Source of the DNA: G001797105 sp964528155
Lineage (GTDB): Bacteria > Chloroflexota > Anaerolineae > Anaerolineales > E44-bin32
Reading direction: 5' to 3'
Assembly (NCBI GenBank): GCA_964528155.1
Contig: CAZGRL010000026.1
Span: forward strand, 1-41,991
DNA: 41,991 nt
A program made the translations under genes and the position numbers. This document shows positions 16,964 through 25,361 of the stretch, piece after piece; position 1 is the first letter of the stretch, and each line of letters opens with the position of its first letter. The notes under the pieces are model-generated. The model was not told where the DNA came from. It did not search any database and saw only the letters and a program-made list of their open reading frames with translations.

Positions 16964-18426
16964 CAGCCGCGTCCGATACTGAACGTACCGCGCATCTCCA
17001 TGGGTAGATTGAAGATGGATAGCGAGGCCACGGTGATGAGCAGGAGAACGATCGCCCACGGCAACAACTCGCGAAAAGCCACGTTCGGGGGCGTCCCCGG
17101 TCTCAAGGCGCGACAAGAGAGGACGTTGAGCGCAACGAAGAAACCGGCGAGAACGGCGGTCACCTGCAAGGGGAAGACCCAAGCCTGCGGGAGCACGCGA
17201 CTCAGTCCCCAGGCCGGCTGCGATGCGAGCCAGCTGAGACCGTGGTCGAGCACGAAGGATTGCATGACGGGCACGATGGTCAGCCCGGCGATCGAGAAAT
17301 GGAATCCGTAGTGTGCCAGCCAGATCCCGAAGCCCATGGGGACGAACGCCGGGGCGTATCGGGATGCCATTTGCAGCGGGGATTGGCCGGAGCGCTGGCT
17401 GAACACCCGGCTCAATCTCGACCCACCGAAGACGACCAACGCCGGCACGCCCAGATTCAAGACGCCGAAGATGAGGAGCAATCGAAGACCATCTGAGTCG
17501 ATGCCGAGAGATCGGGCCATCCAGGTGTGGACTGCATAGACCGGCGAGACCATGCCGAACGCGTTCGATATGCCGAAGAAGGTGAGCGCCACCACAAGAA
17601 AGGCCAGGTCCCAGCGCGCCGGCCAGCGATCGTGGACCAGTTCATCCAGCGGCGGCCGAGGACTCAGGGCGACGTTGTCGTAGGGACAGGCCCGGGCACA
17701 GTCCAGACAGAATGTGCAGTCCATATTCGTCTGCACAGTCGGGACGAAGAGTTCTGTTCCGCAGCCAGGGACGCGCGCACTCCCGTTGACGCACTCCCTC
17801 CCCGGGCAGGTGTGGCAGACGGAGGCCTGACGCGGACGAATCTGAAGAGGTGAGGCGGTCGCGTACACGAAGTTGAAAGCGCCGAGCGGGCACACGTACT
17901 TGCAGAACGGCGATTCGGCGAACAAAGCCTCTAGAACAAATGACCCCAGGAAGTAGGCGACGGCGACCCAGGCAGTCAGCCACGGGCTGGCCCATAGATC
18001 GAGCCACTCGTAGAGCCAGAAGATCAGGAACAAACCCCCGATCGAGACCCACTTGTTGCGAAGTGCCCGCGGCCAGCGTCCCCCGGCCAGACTCAGCCGC
18101 CGGGCCAGCGTGCGTGGCAGTGTGAACGGACAGGCGAAGCAGAAGAGATTGCCAACGAATAACAGGGCCAGGATGACGAATCCTCGATAGTGTACCCAGG
18201 CCAATACCGTGGCGCTGTTCTCGGGAGCGAGCTGGGGGCCGGTCAGACCGTCGTAGATGACCAGGGCCGCGACGGTGACGAAGAATGCCTGGAAGATCAG
18301 CCGGCCCCACCTCCAACGGAGCAGTCGACCGAGCAACGGCACGCGCAAGAGGTCCGTTCCGACGGGCGGCCGATAGATTTCCCCTGGGGGCGGCTTTTCA
18401 TCCACGATCGACGACGGAACGTCCAT
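16963..18426 (-). CDS. Membrane polyferredoxin, FixG/NapH/CcoG-like
   Basis: 487 residues with about eight to ten membrane helices and several iron-sulfur motifs: FCFACPFTLP, FCKYVCPLGAFNF, CHTCPGRECVNG followed by PGC, and a canonical 4Fe-4S set DCTFCLDCARACPYD. This layout matches the NapH/NosR/CcoG group, membrane proteins that pass electrons from the quinone pool or cytoplasm to periplasmic partners, or that reduce Cu(II) during cytochrome oxidase assembly. It sits between two FixH/YtkA-like exported proteins in one minus-strand operon, which favours the metal/oxidase-maturation reading over denitrification; no nap, nos or cco gene is in the window. Confidence 0.85.
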   Translation of the reverse strand: MDVPSSIVDEKPPPGEIYRPPVGTDLLRVPLLGRLLRWRWGRLIFQAFFVTVAALVIYDGLTGPQLAPENSATVLAWVHYRGFVILALLFVGNLFCFACPFTLPRTLARRLSLAGGRWPRALRNKWVSIGGLFLIFWLYEWLDLWASPWLTAWVAVAYFLGSFVLEALFAESPFCKYVCPLGAFNFVYATASPLQIRPRQASVCHTCPGRECVNGSARVPGCGTELFVPTVQTNMDCTFCLDCARACPYDNVALSPRPPLDELVHDRWPARWDLAFLVVALTFFGISNAFGMVSPVYAVHTWMARSLGIDSDGLRLLLIFGVLNLGVPALVVFGGSRLSRVFSQRSGQSPLQMASRYAPAFVPMGFGIWLAHYGFHFSIAGLTIVPVMQSFVLDHGLSWLASQPAWGLSRVLPQAWVFPLQVTAVLAGFFVALNVLSCRALRPGTPPNVAFRELLPWAIVLLLITVASLSIFNLPMEMRGTFSIGRG

Positions 18427-18435
18427 GACCCTTGA

Positions 18436-18891
18436 TCAACCGCCGTCCGCCGCCACGCCGACCTGAAGCTCGCGCTGGAAGGCTCGGCCGTCTGCAAGAG
18501 TGCCCGTAACCGTCAGGATCCAGTCACCCGCCATGGTCCACTCGAACGTCGTCCGGTAGCGGCCATCGCCCTCATCGACGGCGTCGCTGAAGACGGGAGT
18601 CATCCCGGCGTGGGTCATGTCCCCTTTCAAGCTGACCGACGCTCCGCTCAACGGCGATCCATCGGCATCGGAGAGGCGGATCACGAGATCCGCCTCTCCT
18701 AAAGTAGGAGGGTCGGGCCTGAGGTCGACGATATCGACCTGTATCTCTGGCGCTTGGTCGGTCACTGCGCTGCGGCGGGTGCATGCGCCCGTCAGAAGGA
18801 CAGACATCATCCATAGGAGTGCGAACCAGACGCGGAAAGAAGGTGATTGATTCCGGGAAGGCGGGGCGGCTGGGCGAGACTGGACAGCCAT
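18436..18891 (-). CDS. YtkA/FixH-like lipoprotein
   Basis: About 151 residues with a long signal peptide ending in a lipobox (VLLTGAC), so predicted to be a lipid-anchored outer-surface protein. The mature part is one YtkA-like beta domain: DIVDLRPDPPTLGEADLVIRL, then GDMTHAGMTP with Met/His residues typical of copper-binding YtkA-type domains, and GDWILTVTGTL. It is the first gene of the operon that continues into the polyferredoxin nine bases later. An upstream in-frame ATG at 18930 would add 13 residues; neither start has a strong ribosome site. Metal binding is inferred. Confidence 0.72.
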   Translation of the reverse strand: MAVQSRPAAPPSRNQSPSFRVWFALLWMMSVLLTGACTRRSAVTDQAPEIQVDIVDLRPDPPTLGEADLVIRLSDADGSPLSGASVSLKGDMTHAGMTPVFSDAVDEGDGRYRTTFEWTMAGDWILTVTGTLADGRAFQRELQVGVAADGG

Positions 18892-19071
18892 GCTCTTGAT
18901 GGACTCCTGTGTTGAGCCGTGGGACGCCATCCATCATACCCCAGCCGTCGACTGGCGTAGCGCCGAGATCAGCTAGGCCGGGGCGAGCTCCACGGTTCGG
19001 GACCCTTGTACTCATTGTCACAAGCGCGACGTGACAACCTTCAGTATGCACTCCGGCCGGCGAGCTGAATA

Positions 19072-19095
19072 ATATATTCGGAATATAGAATATAT
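19072..19095. promoter_or_regulatory. ArsR operator
   Basis: ATATATTC (19072-19079) and GAATATAT (19088-19095) form a perfect 8-bp inverted repeat with an 8-base spacer, and a second small dyad TATTC-G-GAATA overlaps it. It lies just before the arsR ribosome site (GGAGG, 19097-19101). AT-rich dyads of this kind are typical ArsR/SmtB operators, so autorepression of the arsR island is likely. Confidence 0.75.
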
Positions 19096-19108
19096 CGGAG
19101 GCAGTCCT

Positions 19109-19504
19109 ATGAACGGCTACCGGTGGATGGCCAGGCGACTGAAGGCGATGGGGCACCCGGTCAGGCTTCAGATCCTGGAGGTGCTCGAGATGGAGGGTGA
19201 AGCGTGTGTCTGTCACCTGGAAGCGCGGCTAGGCCAGCGGCAGGCCTACATCTCCCAGCAGCTCGCCCGACTGCGGGACGCCGGCCTTGTGGTCGATCGC
19301 CGTGACGGGCTGAACGTCTACTATTCGCTGAGCGACGACAGCGTCGTTTCCCTCCTGCATGAGGCACAAAGTGCAATGCCACGCGGTGTGACGATCCCCA
19401 GGAGACCCGAACCAGTCGAGTGCCCGTGTCCGAAGTGTGCTGAAAAAGGAAAGATGGCGACTGTTTCGTTGTCCGATCAAGCCACGCAGGAAGGGCGTCG
19501 CTGA
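19109..19504 (+). CDS. arsR: ArsR-family metalloregulator
   Basis: 131-residue winged-helix repressor. The helix-3 metal-sensing motif is EACVCHLE (Cys33, Cys35), the type found in As(III)-sensing ArsR, and the recognition helix is in QAYISQQLARLRDAGLV. A C-terminal tail adds three more cysteines (CPCPKC, Cys105/107/110), which could supply extra thiol ligands as in ArsR variants using C-terminal cysteines. It should repress the island and release on binding arsenite, antimonite or a related thiophile. Its stop overlaps the next ATG (TGATG), so it is coupled to the permease. Confidence 0.93.
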   Translation: MNGYRWMARRLKAMGHPVRLQILEVLEMEGEACVCHLEARLGQRQAYISQQLARLRDAGLVVDRRDGLNVYYSLSDDSVVSLLHEAQSAMPRGVTIPRRPEPVECPCPKCAEKGKMATVSLSDQATQEGRR

Positions 19505-20985
19505 TGCCGTTGCTGGACACCGTGATGGCTTTGGTTCAAGGAGGTCTGGGGAACCTAGCCGCCTATCTCGCCGCGCATGTGCTGCTGTGTCTTGTCCCGG
19601 CGTTCGCCATCGCCGGGGCCATGACTGCGCTCATCCCCAAGGAGTCGGTCACTCAGTTCCTGGGAAGGAAGGCACCGAAGTATGTCTCCTATCCCGCGTC
19701 GGCGTTGGCCGGTTCGGTCCTGGCCGTGTGTTCGTGCACTATCGTGCCGCTGTTCGCCGGCATCTACAAGAAAGGCGCCGGGATCGGTCCAGCGATCACA
19801 TTCTTGTTCTTCGCGCCGGCCGCCAACATCCTGGCCCTGGTTTACACCGGAGGCGTGATCGGCGCCGATTTGGCATTCGCCCGGCTCTTTCTATCGCTCG
19901 CTTTCGGCATTGGAATCGGCATGATCATGGCCCTGCTGTTTCGCCAAGCCGATCTTGCACATGATCAGCAGACCGATGAGGCGTTCGCCGGCCGGGCCGG
20001 GATGAAGCGCGGCGCGTTGATCTTCTTGCTCTTGCTGGTTGCCCTGCTGCTTTCCGGGACGCTCAAGGTTGGGCTGCTCACCCAGACCTATGCCGAGGTC
20101 AACTTGCCCATCGCCGGTGTCGATCGCCTGCAGGAGGCCCTCTCGCGCGCGGTCCCGTTCGACGCGAGCCGGGGCGAAGAGGGTGTGACGGCACAGGGCG
20201 CCGTCTTGATCGGTTTGCTGATCCTGATCGCCGTGGCGGCGTGGTATGGGCTCGAGGACGTGCTGAGCAGATTCAACGCCTGGACCTGGATGGCGGTGGG
20301 GATGGTCGGGCTCACGCTGCTCGTTGCGGCGATCGGGGTCGAGCCCGAAGCGGGAAGTGTGACCTTGCGCCTGAGCGGCAAATCGATCGGTGTGATTGTG
20401 GCGATCATCCTGTTGTGCGCTGTCGGTCAACGCTACCTGACGGCGAACGAAATTCGGGCCTGGCTGTGGGAATCGTGGCGCTTCGTCAAACAGATCTTCC
20501 CCCTGCTGATCGTAGGTGTCTTCGGTGTCGGTGTGATCCGGCAAGTCATCCGGCCGGAATGGATCGAGGCACTTGCCGGTCACAACACCGTCGTGGGAAA
20601 TCTAGCTGGCGTGGTGTTCGGTGTGTTCATGTACTTCCCGACTCTGGTTGAGGTCCCGATTGCCAACATGTTCCTTGGTCTGGGCATGCACCGCGGCCCT
20701 CTGCTGGCCTACCTCATGGCCGATCCCGAGCTCAGTCTGCAAAGTATCCTGATCGTTTCGGCCATCATCGGAAAGCTGAAGTCCTGGACCTACGTAGCCT
20801 GGGTCGCCTTATTCAGCACGCTGGCGGGGTTGCTCTACGGCCTGTGGGTGGATGGTGTAAGCGCCTGGTCGATCCTTGGCTACCTTGGCGTTCTGCTGTC
20901 GGTGTTGGCCGCAGGGCTGTGGCTGGCCGGCCGGCGCAGCGAACGTCAACTCGTCCCGATCTCTCGAGTTTCGTCGCGCGGGTGA
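19504..20985 (+). CDS. DUF318/ArsP-type permease
   Basis: 493 residues with about ten to twelve membrane helices. The diagnostic segment LAVCSCTIVPLFAG, followed by GAGIGPAITFLFFAPAANI, identifies the ArsP_1/DUF318 permease family; the paired cysteines are conserved there. A related repeat in the C-terminal half includes FPTLVEVPIANMFL. Some members export methylarsenite or other organoarsenicals (ArsP), others are uncharacterised. It is longer than classic ArsP (about 300-350 residues) because of a large central loop. Position after arsR supports a thiophilic substrate; specificity is not certain. Confidence 0.85.
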   Translation: MPLLDTVMALVQGGLGNLAAYLAAHVLLCLVPAFAIAGAMTALIPKESVTQFLGRKAPKYVSYPASALAGSVLAVCSCTIVPLFAGIYKKGAGIGPAITFLFFAPAANILALVYTGGVIGADLAFARLFLSLAFGIGIGMIMALLFRQADLAHDQQTDEAFAGRAGMKRGALIFLLLLVALLLSGTLKVGLLTQTYAEVNLPIAGVDRLQEALSRAVPFDASRGEEGVTAQGAVLIGLLILIAVAAWYGLEDVLSRFNAWTWMAVGMVGLTLLVAAIGVEPEAGSVTLRLSGKSIGVIVAIILLCAVGQRYLTANEIRAWLWESWRFVKQIFPLLIVGVFGVGVIRQVIRPEWIEALAGHNTVVGNLAGVVFGVFMYFPTLVEVPIANMFLGLGMHRGPLLAYLMADPELSLQSILIVSAIIGKLKSWTYVAWVALFSTLAGLLYGLWVDGVSAWSILGYLGVLLSVLAAGLWLAGRRSERQLVPISRVSSRG

Positions 20986-21032
20986 TCGGTCGTATGCTCC
21001 CCTCGAGCGACTCAAGAAGCCTGGAGGACGCA

Positions 21033-21284
21033 ATGCTCACCGTCAAGATCCTGGGTTCCGGATGCCCCAACTGCAAGAAGGTCGAGGAGACCGCCCGCAA
21101 GGCTGCCGCTGCATTCGGCGCCGAGGCTGAGTTCGTCAAGGTCACGGACTGCGCCAAGATCACCGAGTATCCGATCCTGTCGACTCCCGGGTTGGTGATC
21201 AACGAGAAAGTAGTTTGCAGCGGACGTATCCCGACCGAGTCCGAGGTGACCACCTGGCTTGCAGACGCGCTCGAATTGACATGA
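21033..21284 (+). CDS. Small thioredoxin-fold protein (redox-active disulfide protein 2 type)
   Basis: 83 residues with a thioredoxin fold and active site GSGCPNCKK (Cys11, Cys14), the cis-proline region TPGLVINEKVV, and additional cysteines. This small family (MTH895-like) is often encoded next to DUF318 permeases, as here 47 bases upstream. It may deliver or remove reducing equivalents, or handle thiol-bound metalloid for the permease. ATG 21033 follows GGAGG at 21023-21027; a longer frame starting at 20844 overlaps the permease gene and has no ribosome site. Confidence 0.9.
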   Translation: MLTVKILGSGCPNCKKVEETARKAAAAFGAEAEFVKVTDCAKITEYPILSTPGLVINEKVVCSGRIPTESEVTTWLADALELT

Positions 21285-21319
21285 TGGCTCGACCGCGATC
21301 CACGAATGAAAGGTCCCTG

Positions 21320-21922
21320 ATGGACGAGAAGCAAGTACTTCTGAATGCTCTGCAGTTTCACGGGCATAAGTGTTGGGCCAGCACTGCCGGTGTGCGGGCT
21401 GGGCTGGTCGCTTTGCGAACCCTGGGTGTGAGACGCAGCGGAGCCAAATCGCTGCACGTCGTTCTGGAAAACGGCTATTACCACGGCGCGATGTGCTTCG
21501 GTGATGGCGTGCAATACACGACAGGCTGCACGTATGGGAAGGGCAATATCGAGAAAGCCCCCAAGGGGAAGCTCGCCCTGACCCTGATTGACAAGGAGCG
21601 AGGGAGGGCAGTCCGGGTGGCCTACAAGCCAACTCTGCAAGCGCAAATCAAGGCTTCGGCTTTCATGCACAAGCGCGCGGCAGGGGTGCCACCAACCGAC
21701 ATCCCAGAGGAAGAGCAATGGGAGCTGGTCAATCTGGTCTGGGATGCCCCAGAGAAGGATGTTCTGACGATCGGCCCGGTGAAGGATCACGAGTGGAACG
21801 AACCGGATGAGGTCGTCCGCTTTGCCGTGTGCGCAGGGTGCGGGGAGTTGGTCGCAGAGCCATACATGCGCCTGGTGGCAGGCGAGCCATTGTGCATGGA
21901 TTGCTCGGGCTATGCTGTGTAG
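21320..21922 (+). CDS. FmdE-family protein with C-terminal zinc ribbon
   Basis: About 200 residues. The N-terminal domain is FmdE-like (named after subunit E of formylmethanofuran dehydrogenase), with FHGHKC near residue 18, ENGYYHGAMCFGDGVQYTTGCTYGKGNI, and conserved cysteines and histidines for metal binding. The C-terminus has a treble-clef-like zinc motif CAGCGEL...LCMDC. FmdE proteins outside methanogens have no agreed function but probably bind metal. ATG 21320 follows GAAAGGT; ATGs at 21281/21284 are alternatives. Its presence in an ars island is unusual and suggests metalloid handling or a link to molybdenum/tungsten enzymes (inference). Confidence 0.88.
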   Translation: MDEKQVLLNALQFHGHKCWASTAGVRAGLVALRTLGVRRSGAKSLHVVLENGYYHGAMCFGDGVQYTTGCTYGKGNIEKAPKGKLALTLIDKERGRAVRVAYKPTLQAQIKASAFMHKRAAGVPPTDIPEEEQWELVNLVWDAPEKDVLTIGPVKDHEWNEPDEVVRFAVCAGCGELVAEPYMRLVAGEPLCMDCSGYAV

Positions 21923-22006
21923 CCGATGGCAGCAGAAGAGCGGGCTGAGCCGAACCCCGCCTCGCGTCATCGGGGCAGGCCAGGAGCGTGAGAGGAAAAG
22001 GCTGAC

Positions 22007-22765
22007 TTGGGCATCCCCTATCTGATCCCCCCGCTGTTTCTTGTCATCGCGCTCGTATTTTCGATGCTTGGCATGGGCGGGTCGCAGCTCTACATCCCGA
22101 TCCTGTTCTGGATGGGGATGGACTTCAAGACGCAGGCCGTCCCGCTCGGGATGCTGCTGAATGTGGTCAACAGCAGCACGGCTGCGGTGATCTACGCTCG
22201 CAGGAAGCTCGTCAATTGGCAGGTGGCGTTGCCGTTTGGCATTGCGATGATCGCGCTGGCTCCGATCGGCACATGGCTGAACATCCAGCTTCCCGTCAAA
22301 CCGCTGCTGGCTTTCTTCGCGCTGTTCACGGCCGGCGCCGCTATCCTGATGCTCTCCGGCTGGAAGCCCAAGCAGGGTGCGATGTCAGTAAGAGGGCGCG
22401 TCATCCTGGGCTTAGTTGCAGGGGGTGCGCTGGGGGTGATTGCCGGGCTGATCGGGCGCGGAGGCGGCAGTTTCGTCGTCCCGCTGCTATATATCGCCGG
22501 GCTGAACGCGCAGGTTGCCGCTGCGACCTCGGCACTGGTGGTCACGGGCTCCGGGCTGTCCAGCTTCATCTCACACATCGCGACGGCGGCGCAACCTGAT
22601 TGGCTGATCTGGATCGCGTGTGCGGTGGCCGTATTCGCCGGCAGCCAGATTGGCTCGCGTGTGATGTCTGCCAGGATGAACCCGCGCAGCATCAAGATTG
22701 TGTTCGGGGTTGTATTGCTGGGGGTCGCCGCTCTGATCATCGTCCAGGATGTGATCCTGGCATGA
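22007..22765 (+). CDS. TauE/SafE (TSUP) family transporter
   Basis: 252 residues with about eight membrane helices. The two-repeat TSUP pattern is clear: GMGGSQLYIPIL in the first half and GLIGRGGGSFVVPLLYIAGL in the second. The family exports sulfite, sulfoacetate or other organosulfur and thiol-related anions. The start is TTG 22007, well placed after AGAGGAAAAGG (21991-22001). In this ars island it may move sulfite, thiosulfate or thioarsenical anions, but the substrate is not readable from sequence. Confidence 0.9.
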   Translation: MGIPYLIPPLFLVIALVFSMLGMGGSQLYIPILFWMGMDFKTQAVPLGMLLNVVNSSTAAVIYARRKLVNWQVALPFGIAMIALAPIGTWLNIQLPVKPLLAFFALFTAGAAILMLSGWKPKQGAMSVRGRVILGLVAGGALGVIAGLIGRGGGSFVVPLLYIAGLNAQVAAATSALVVTGSGLSSFISHIATAAQPDWLIWIACAVAVFAGSQIGSRVMSARMNPRSIKIVFGVVLLGVAALIIVQDVILA

Positions 22766-23110
22766 GCCGCACGCCGTTATTGGGGCAAGGAAATTGTGCT
22801 GATCGAGCAGGATGAGCTCGCGATCTTCACACTGCCCTGAGGTCCGGACTCAGCCCGCCTCAATGGCACCGCCAGGCTCATGCCGGATTTCGGCTCAGCT
22901 CTACCCCATCTTAACACTGCCATAAATGGGGTGGTCTACAATCCGTTGGCGTTTGCCCCGAGCAGGCTGTCGGTCGGCAGCGGGGTTGTCCTCGATGCTA
23001 GCCGGATTTCTGTGAGGCAATCTCGAAGACAGGACCGAGGCCGGGGTTGACCGCGCGGCCGGCCTCGCCCGCCCCCGCCTGATTGGATCTTATATGGAGG
23101 TCGCTGCACT
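22766..23110. other. Intergenic region before acr3
   Basis: 345 bases without a gene. It holds an inverted repeat CCCCAT (22904-22909)/ATGGGG (22926-22931) and, just after it, a -10-like TACAAT (22937-22942) with TTAACA at 22911-22916 as a poorly spaced -35 (20 bases). This suggests a separate promoter for acr3; the ArsR-type AT-rich dyad seen before arsR is not repeated here. GGAGG at 23096-23100 serves acr3. Confidence 0.45.
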
Positions 23111-24208
23111 GTGGCGCAAGACGCAATCGCACTAGCCCAAACCCCCTCAATAGCCCGTCGACTTTCGACGCTTGACCGCTTCCTGACCGTCTGGATCTTC
23201 CTGGCCATGGCGCTCGGAGTGGGGCTGGGCTACTTGTTCCCCGGGGCCGTCGAGACATTCAACCGGACAGTCTCCGTCGGAACGACGAACACCCCGATTG
23301 GCATCGGCCTGATCCTGATGATGTATCCACCTCTGGCCAAGGTGCACTACGAGGATCTGGACGACGTCTTCCGCGACTGGAAGATACTGGGCTTCTCGCT
23401 GCTGCAGAATTGGATCATCGGTCCGATCTTGATGTTCGTGCTGGCCATCGTATTCTTGCGCGGTTATCCCGAGTACATGGCCGGGCTGATCATGATCGGC
23501 CTTGCGCGCTGCATCGCCATGGTGATCGTGTGGAACGAGCTGGCGCGGGGAGACACCGAGTACGCCGCAGGTTTGGTTGCCTTCAACAGCCTGTTCCAGG
23601 TGTTCTTCTACAGTGTCTATGCCTACGTCTTCATCACCGTGCTGCCGACCTGGTTCGGCCTTCAAGGTAGCACTGTTCACGTCACCATCGGGGAGATCGC
23701 CAGAAGCGTCTTCATCTATCTGGGGATCCCGTTCATCGCCGGCTTCATGACACGGCTGATCCTGGTCCGCGTCAAGGGCAAGTCATGGTATGACTTGCGC
23801 TTTGTTCCGCGCATCAGCCCGATGACGCTGATCGCCCTGCTGTTCACGATCGTCGTCATGTTCAGTCTCAAGGGAAACTTGATCGTCAGCATCCCGTTGG
23901 ATGTCGTGCGGATTGCAGTCCCGCTCGTGATCTACTTTGTTGTAATGTTCCTGGTCTCCTTCTGGATGGGCCATCGCATCGGGGCCGACTACTCCAAGAC
24001 CACGACACTCGCCTTCACCGCCGCCAGCAACAACTTCGAGCTGGCTATCGCTGTAGCTGTGGCGGTGTTCGGGATCGACTCGGGCGCCGCGTTCGCGGCG
24101 GTCATCGGGCTGCTGATCGAGGTCCCGGTCATGATCGGACTGGTGAACGTGGCTTTCAGGCTGCGAGAGCGGACCTTTCGCCTGCAGGACCAGCCAGCGA
24201 CGGACTAA
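23111..24208 (+). CDS. acr3: Arsenite efflux transporter Acr3
   Basis: 365 residues, ten predicted membrane helices, full length for the Acr3 family of the BART superfamily, which expels As(III) using the proton gradient. The essential helix-4 cysteine is present in GLARCIAMVIVWNELA (Cys134, matching Cys129 of Alkaliphilus Acr3). Another hallmark is the helix-9 region TTTLAFTAASNNFELAIA. GTG 23111 follows GGAGG ten bases upstream. A broken arsC follows 127 bases later, so this is the core of the resistance determinant. Confidence 0.95.
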   Translation: MAQDAIALAQTPSIARRLSTLDRFLTVWIFLAMALGVGLGYLFPGAVETFNRTVSVGTTNTPIGIGLILMMYPPLAKVHYEDLDDVFRDWKILGFSLLQNWIIGPILMFVLAIVFLRGYPEYMAGLIMIGLARCIAMVIVWNELARGDTEYAAGLVAFNSLFQVFFYSVYAYVFITVLPTWFGLQGSTVHVTIGEIARSVFIYLGIPFIAGFMTRLILVRVKGKSWYDLRFVPRISPMTLIALLFTIVVMFSLKGNLIVSIPLDVVRIAVPLVIYFVVMFLVSFWMGHRIGADYSKTTTLAFTAASNNFELAIAVAVAVFGIDSGAAFAAVIGLLIEVPVMIGLVNVAFRLRERTFRLQDQPATD

Positions 24209-24335
24209 ATTGCGGCCCCGAGGCGTTCCTGGCTGCCCGGTCGGGCGACGGGGCCGTCATGATGCTCGAGTGTTCGCAGTAGTCGAGTTCTGCAGGCCGT
24301 CGGAGCCTGCGAGCCGGACGGAGAGGGGAGCCGGT

Positions 24336-24916
24336 GTGAAGCGCAAGGTCTTGTTCCTGTGCACAGGCAATTCAGTCCGATCTCAAATCGCCGAAGCGAT
24401 CGTGAACGCCGAACTGGGTGATGACTGGGAGGCGTATTCCGCCGGGACCGTACCGGCGGGCTACGTTCATCCGGCCGCTTTGCGAGCGCTGGCAGAAACC
24501 GGGATCGAGCATCATGGGCGCTCGAAATCGGTGGATGAGTTCAAGGATGTCCCCTTCGACCTGGTCGTGACGGTTTGCGATGACGCGGCTGAAAACTGCC
24601 CGCTGTGGCTGGGGCCCGGTGTGCGCATCCACCTCGGATTCCCCGATCCGGCCAAGGCCGCGTCGGCACGGACGACGAAGTCATGACCGTCTTTCGCGCG
24701 ACCAGGGACTCGATGCGCGACCGCATTGTGGACCTTCTGACCGCAGACAGCACCAAGACCTTACAGACTTGCAGCTCCCGACGATCATGCCCTGAATGCG
24801 GCCAGGCGCTCATGAGCAGCATCGAGATCGATGCATCAGCCGCGAATTCTCAGGCGGCGGAAGCCACACCGGCCATATGGGGTCTGCCACTGAAGGGCCC
24901 AGAAACCCCGACCTGA
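24336..24916 (+). pseudogene. arsC: Arsenate reductase (thioredoxin-coupled type), frameshifted
   Basis: Low-molecular-weight-phosphatase-type ArsC. From GTG 24336, after GAGAGGGGAG, the frame gives the P-loop CTGNSVRS (Cys9) and the redox pair VCDDAAENC (Cys81, Cys88), matching Cys10/82/89 of Staphylococcus ArsC, then HLGFPDPAKAA. At about 24660 the frame is lost and stops at 24686, but the expected continuation VGTDDEVMTVFRATRDSMRD is found at once in another frame, consistent with one missing base. The truncated product (116 residues) keeps all three catalytic cysteines but lacks the last helix. After the expected family end the second frame runs on to 24916 without resemblance. It could be a real mutation or an assembly error. 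Confidence 0.85.
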
Positions 24917-25010
24917 ATTCCTCCGCTGTCCCAGAGCAAGCTCCCTAATCTCTCCACGGTTGAGCGGCTCGCTCAAGGGATGAGGTGATCAGTCGGATCG
25001 CCCGCGCGGC

Positions 25011-25336
25011 TCACCAATCCACCAGCTTCCAGATCTCAGGTGACCATGCCTTGGTCATCTGCCCGATCTCGGCGAACAACGCGTCGGCCTGCGCGAGCGC
25101 AGCCGTCGGCTCATCCTGGCGCCCGGCGGCGTGCGATGCCTCGGCCAGATTGTCGCGGACCGCTGCCTCGAGCTGCCAATCGCACGCATGCCTCGTTTGA
25201 CGAAGCGCTGCGGGTTCGTCTCGATCCCGATGCGCCACATGGCACGGGCCGGGATACGCGCGAGATCGTGACGGTATAGATCCACTACCTCTCCACCTGG
25301 CTTTGGCCATACGGTCCTCAAAAAGAACGCCCCCAA
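25011..25336 (-). pseudogene. Decayed fragment with a TPR-like C-terminus
   Basis: On the minus strand one frame ends with a helix-pair phrase like a tetratricopeptide repeat (AAVRDNLAEASHAAGRQDE, then ALFAEIGQ) before a stop at 25011. The preceding protein-like stretch (ARAMWRIGIETNPQRF) sits in a different frame, so this may be a frameshifted remnant of the end of a TPR protein. No start or ribosome site is seen. Weak; it could also be chance. Confidence 0.25.
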
Positions 25337-25352
25337 TCTTGCTCAATTGGAG

Positions 25353-25361
25353 TGCTATAAT
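25353..25361 (+). promoter_or_regulatory. Extended -10 promoter of the propeller/cytochrome genes
   Basis: TGC-TATAAT at 25353-25361 (perfect -10 with TGn extension) in a short AT-rich pocket. No good -35 is found at 17 bases, as expected for an extended -10 promoter. The start point would be near 25368, leaving a leader of about 260 bases before the gene at 25627. Confidence 0.55.

Noticed and set aside
20813..21970. 385-residue minus-strand frame across the permease, thioredoxin-like and FmdE genes
   Set aside because: Covers three well-supported genes on the other strand and shows no domain.
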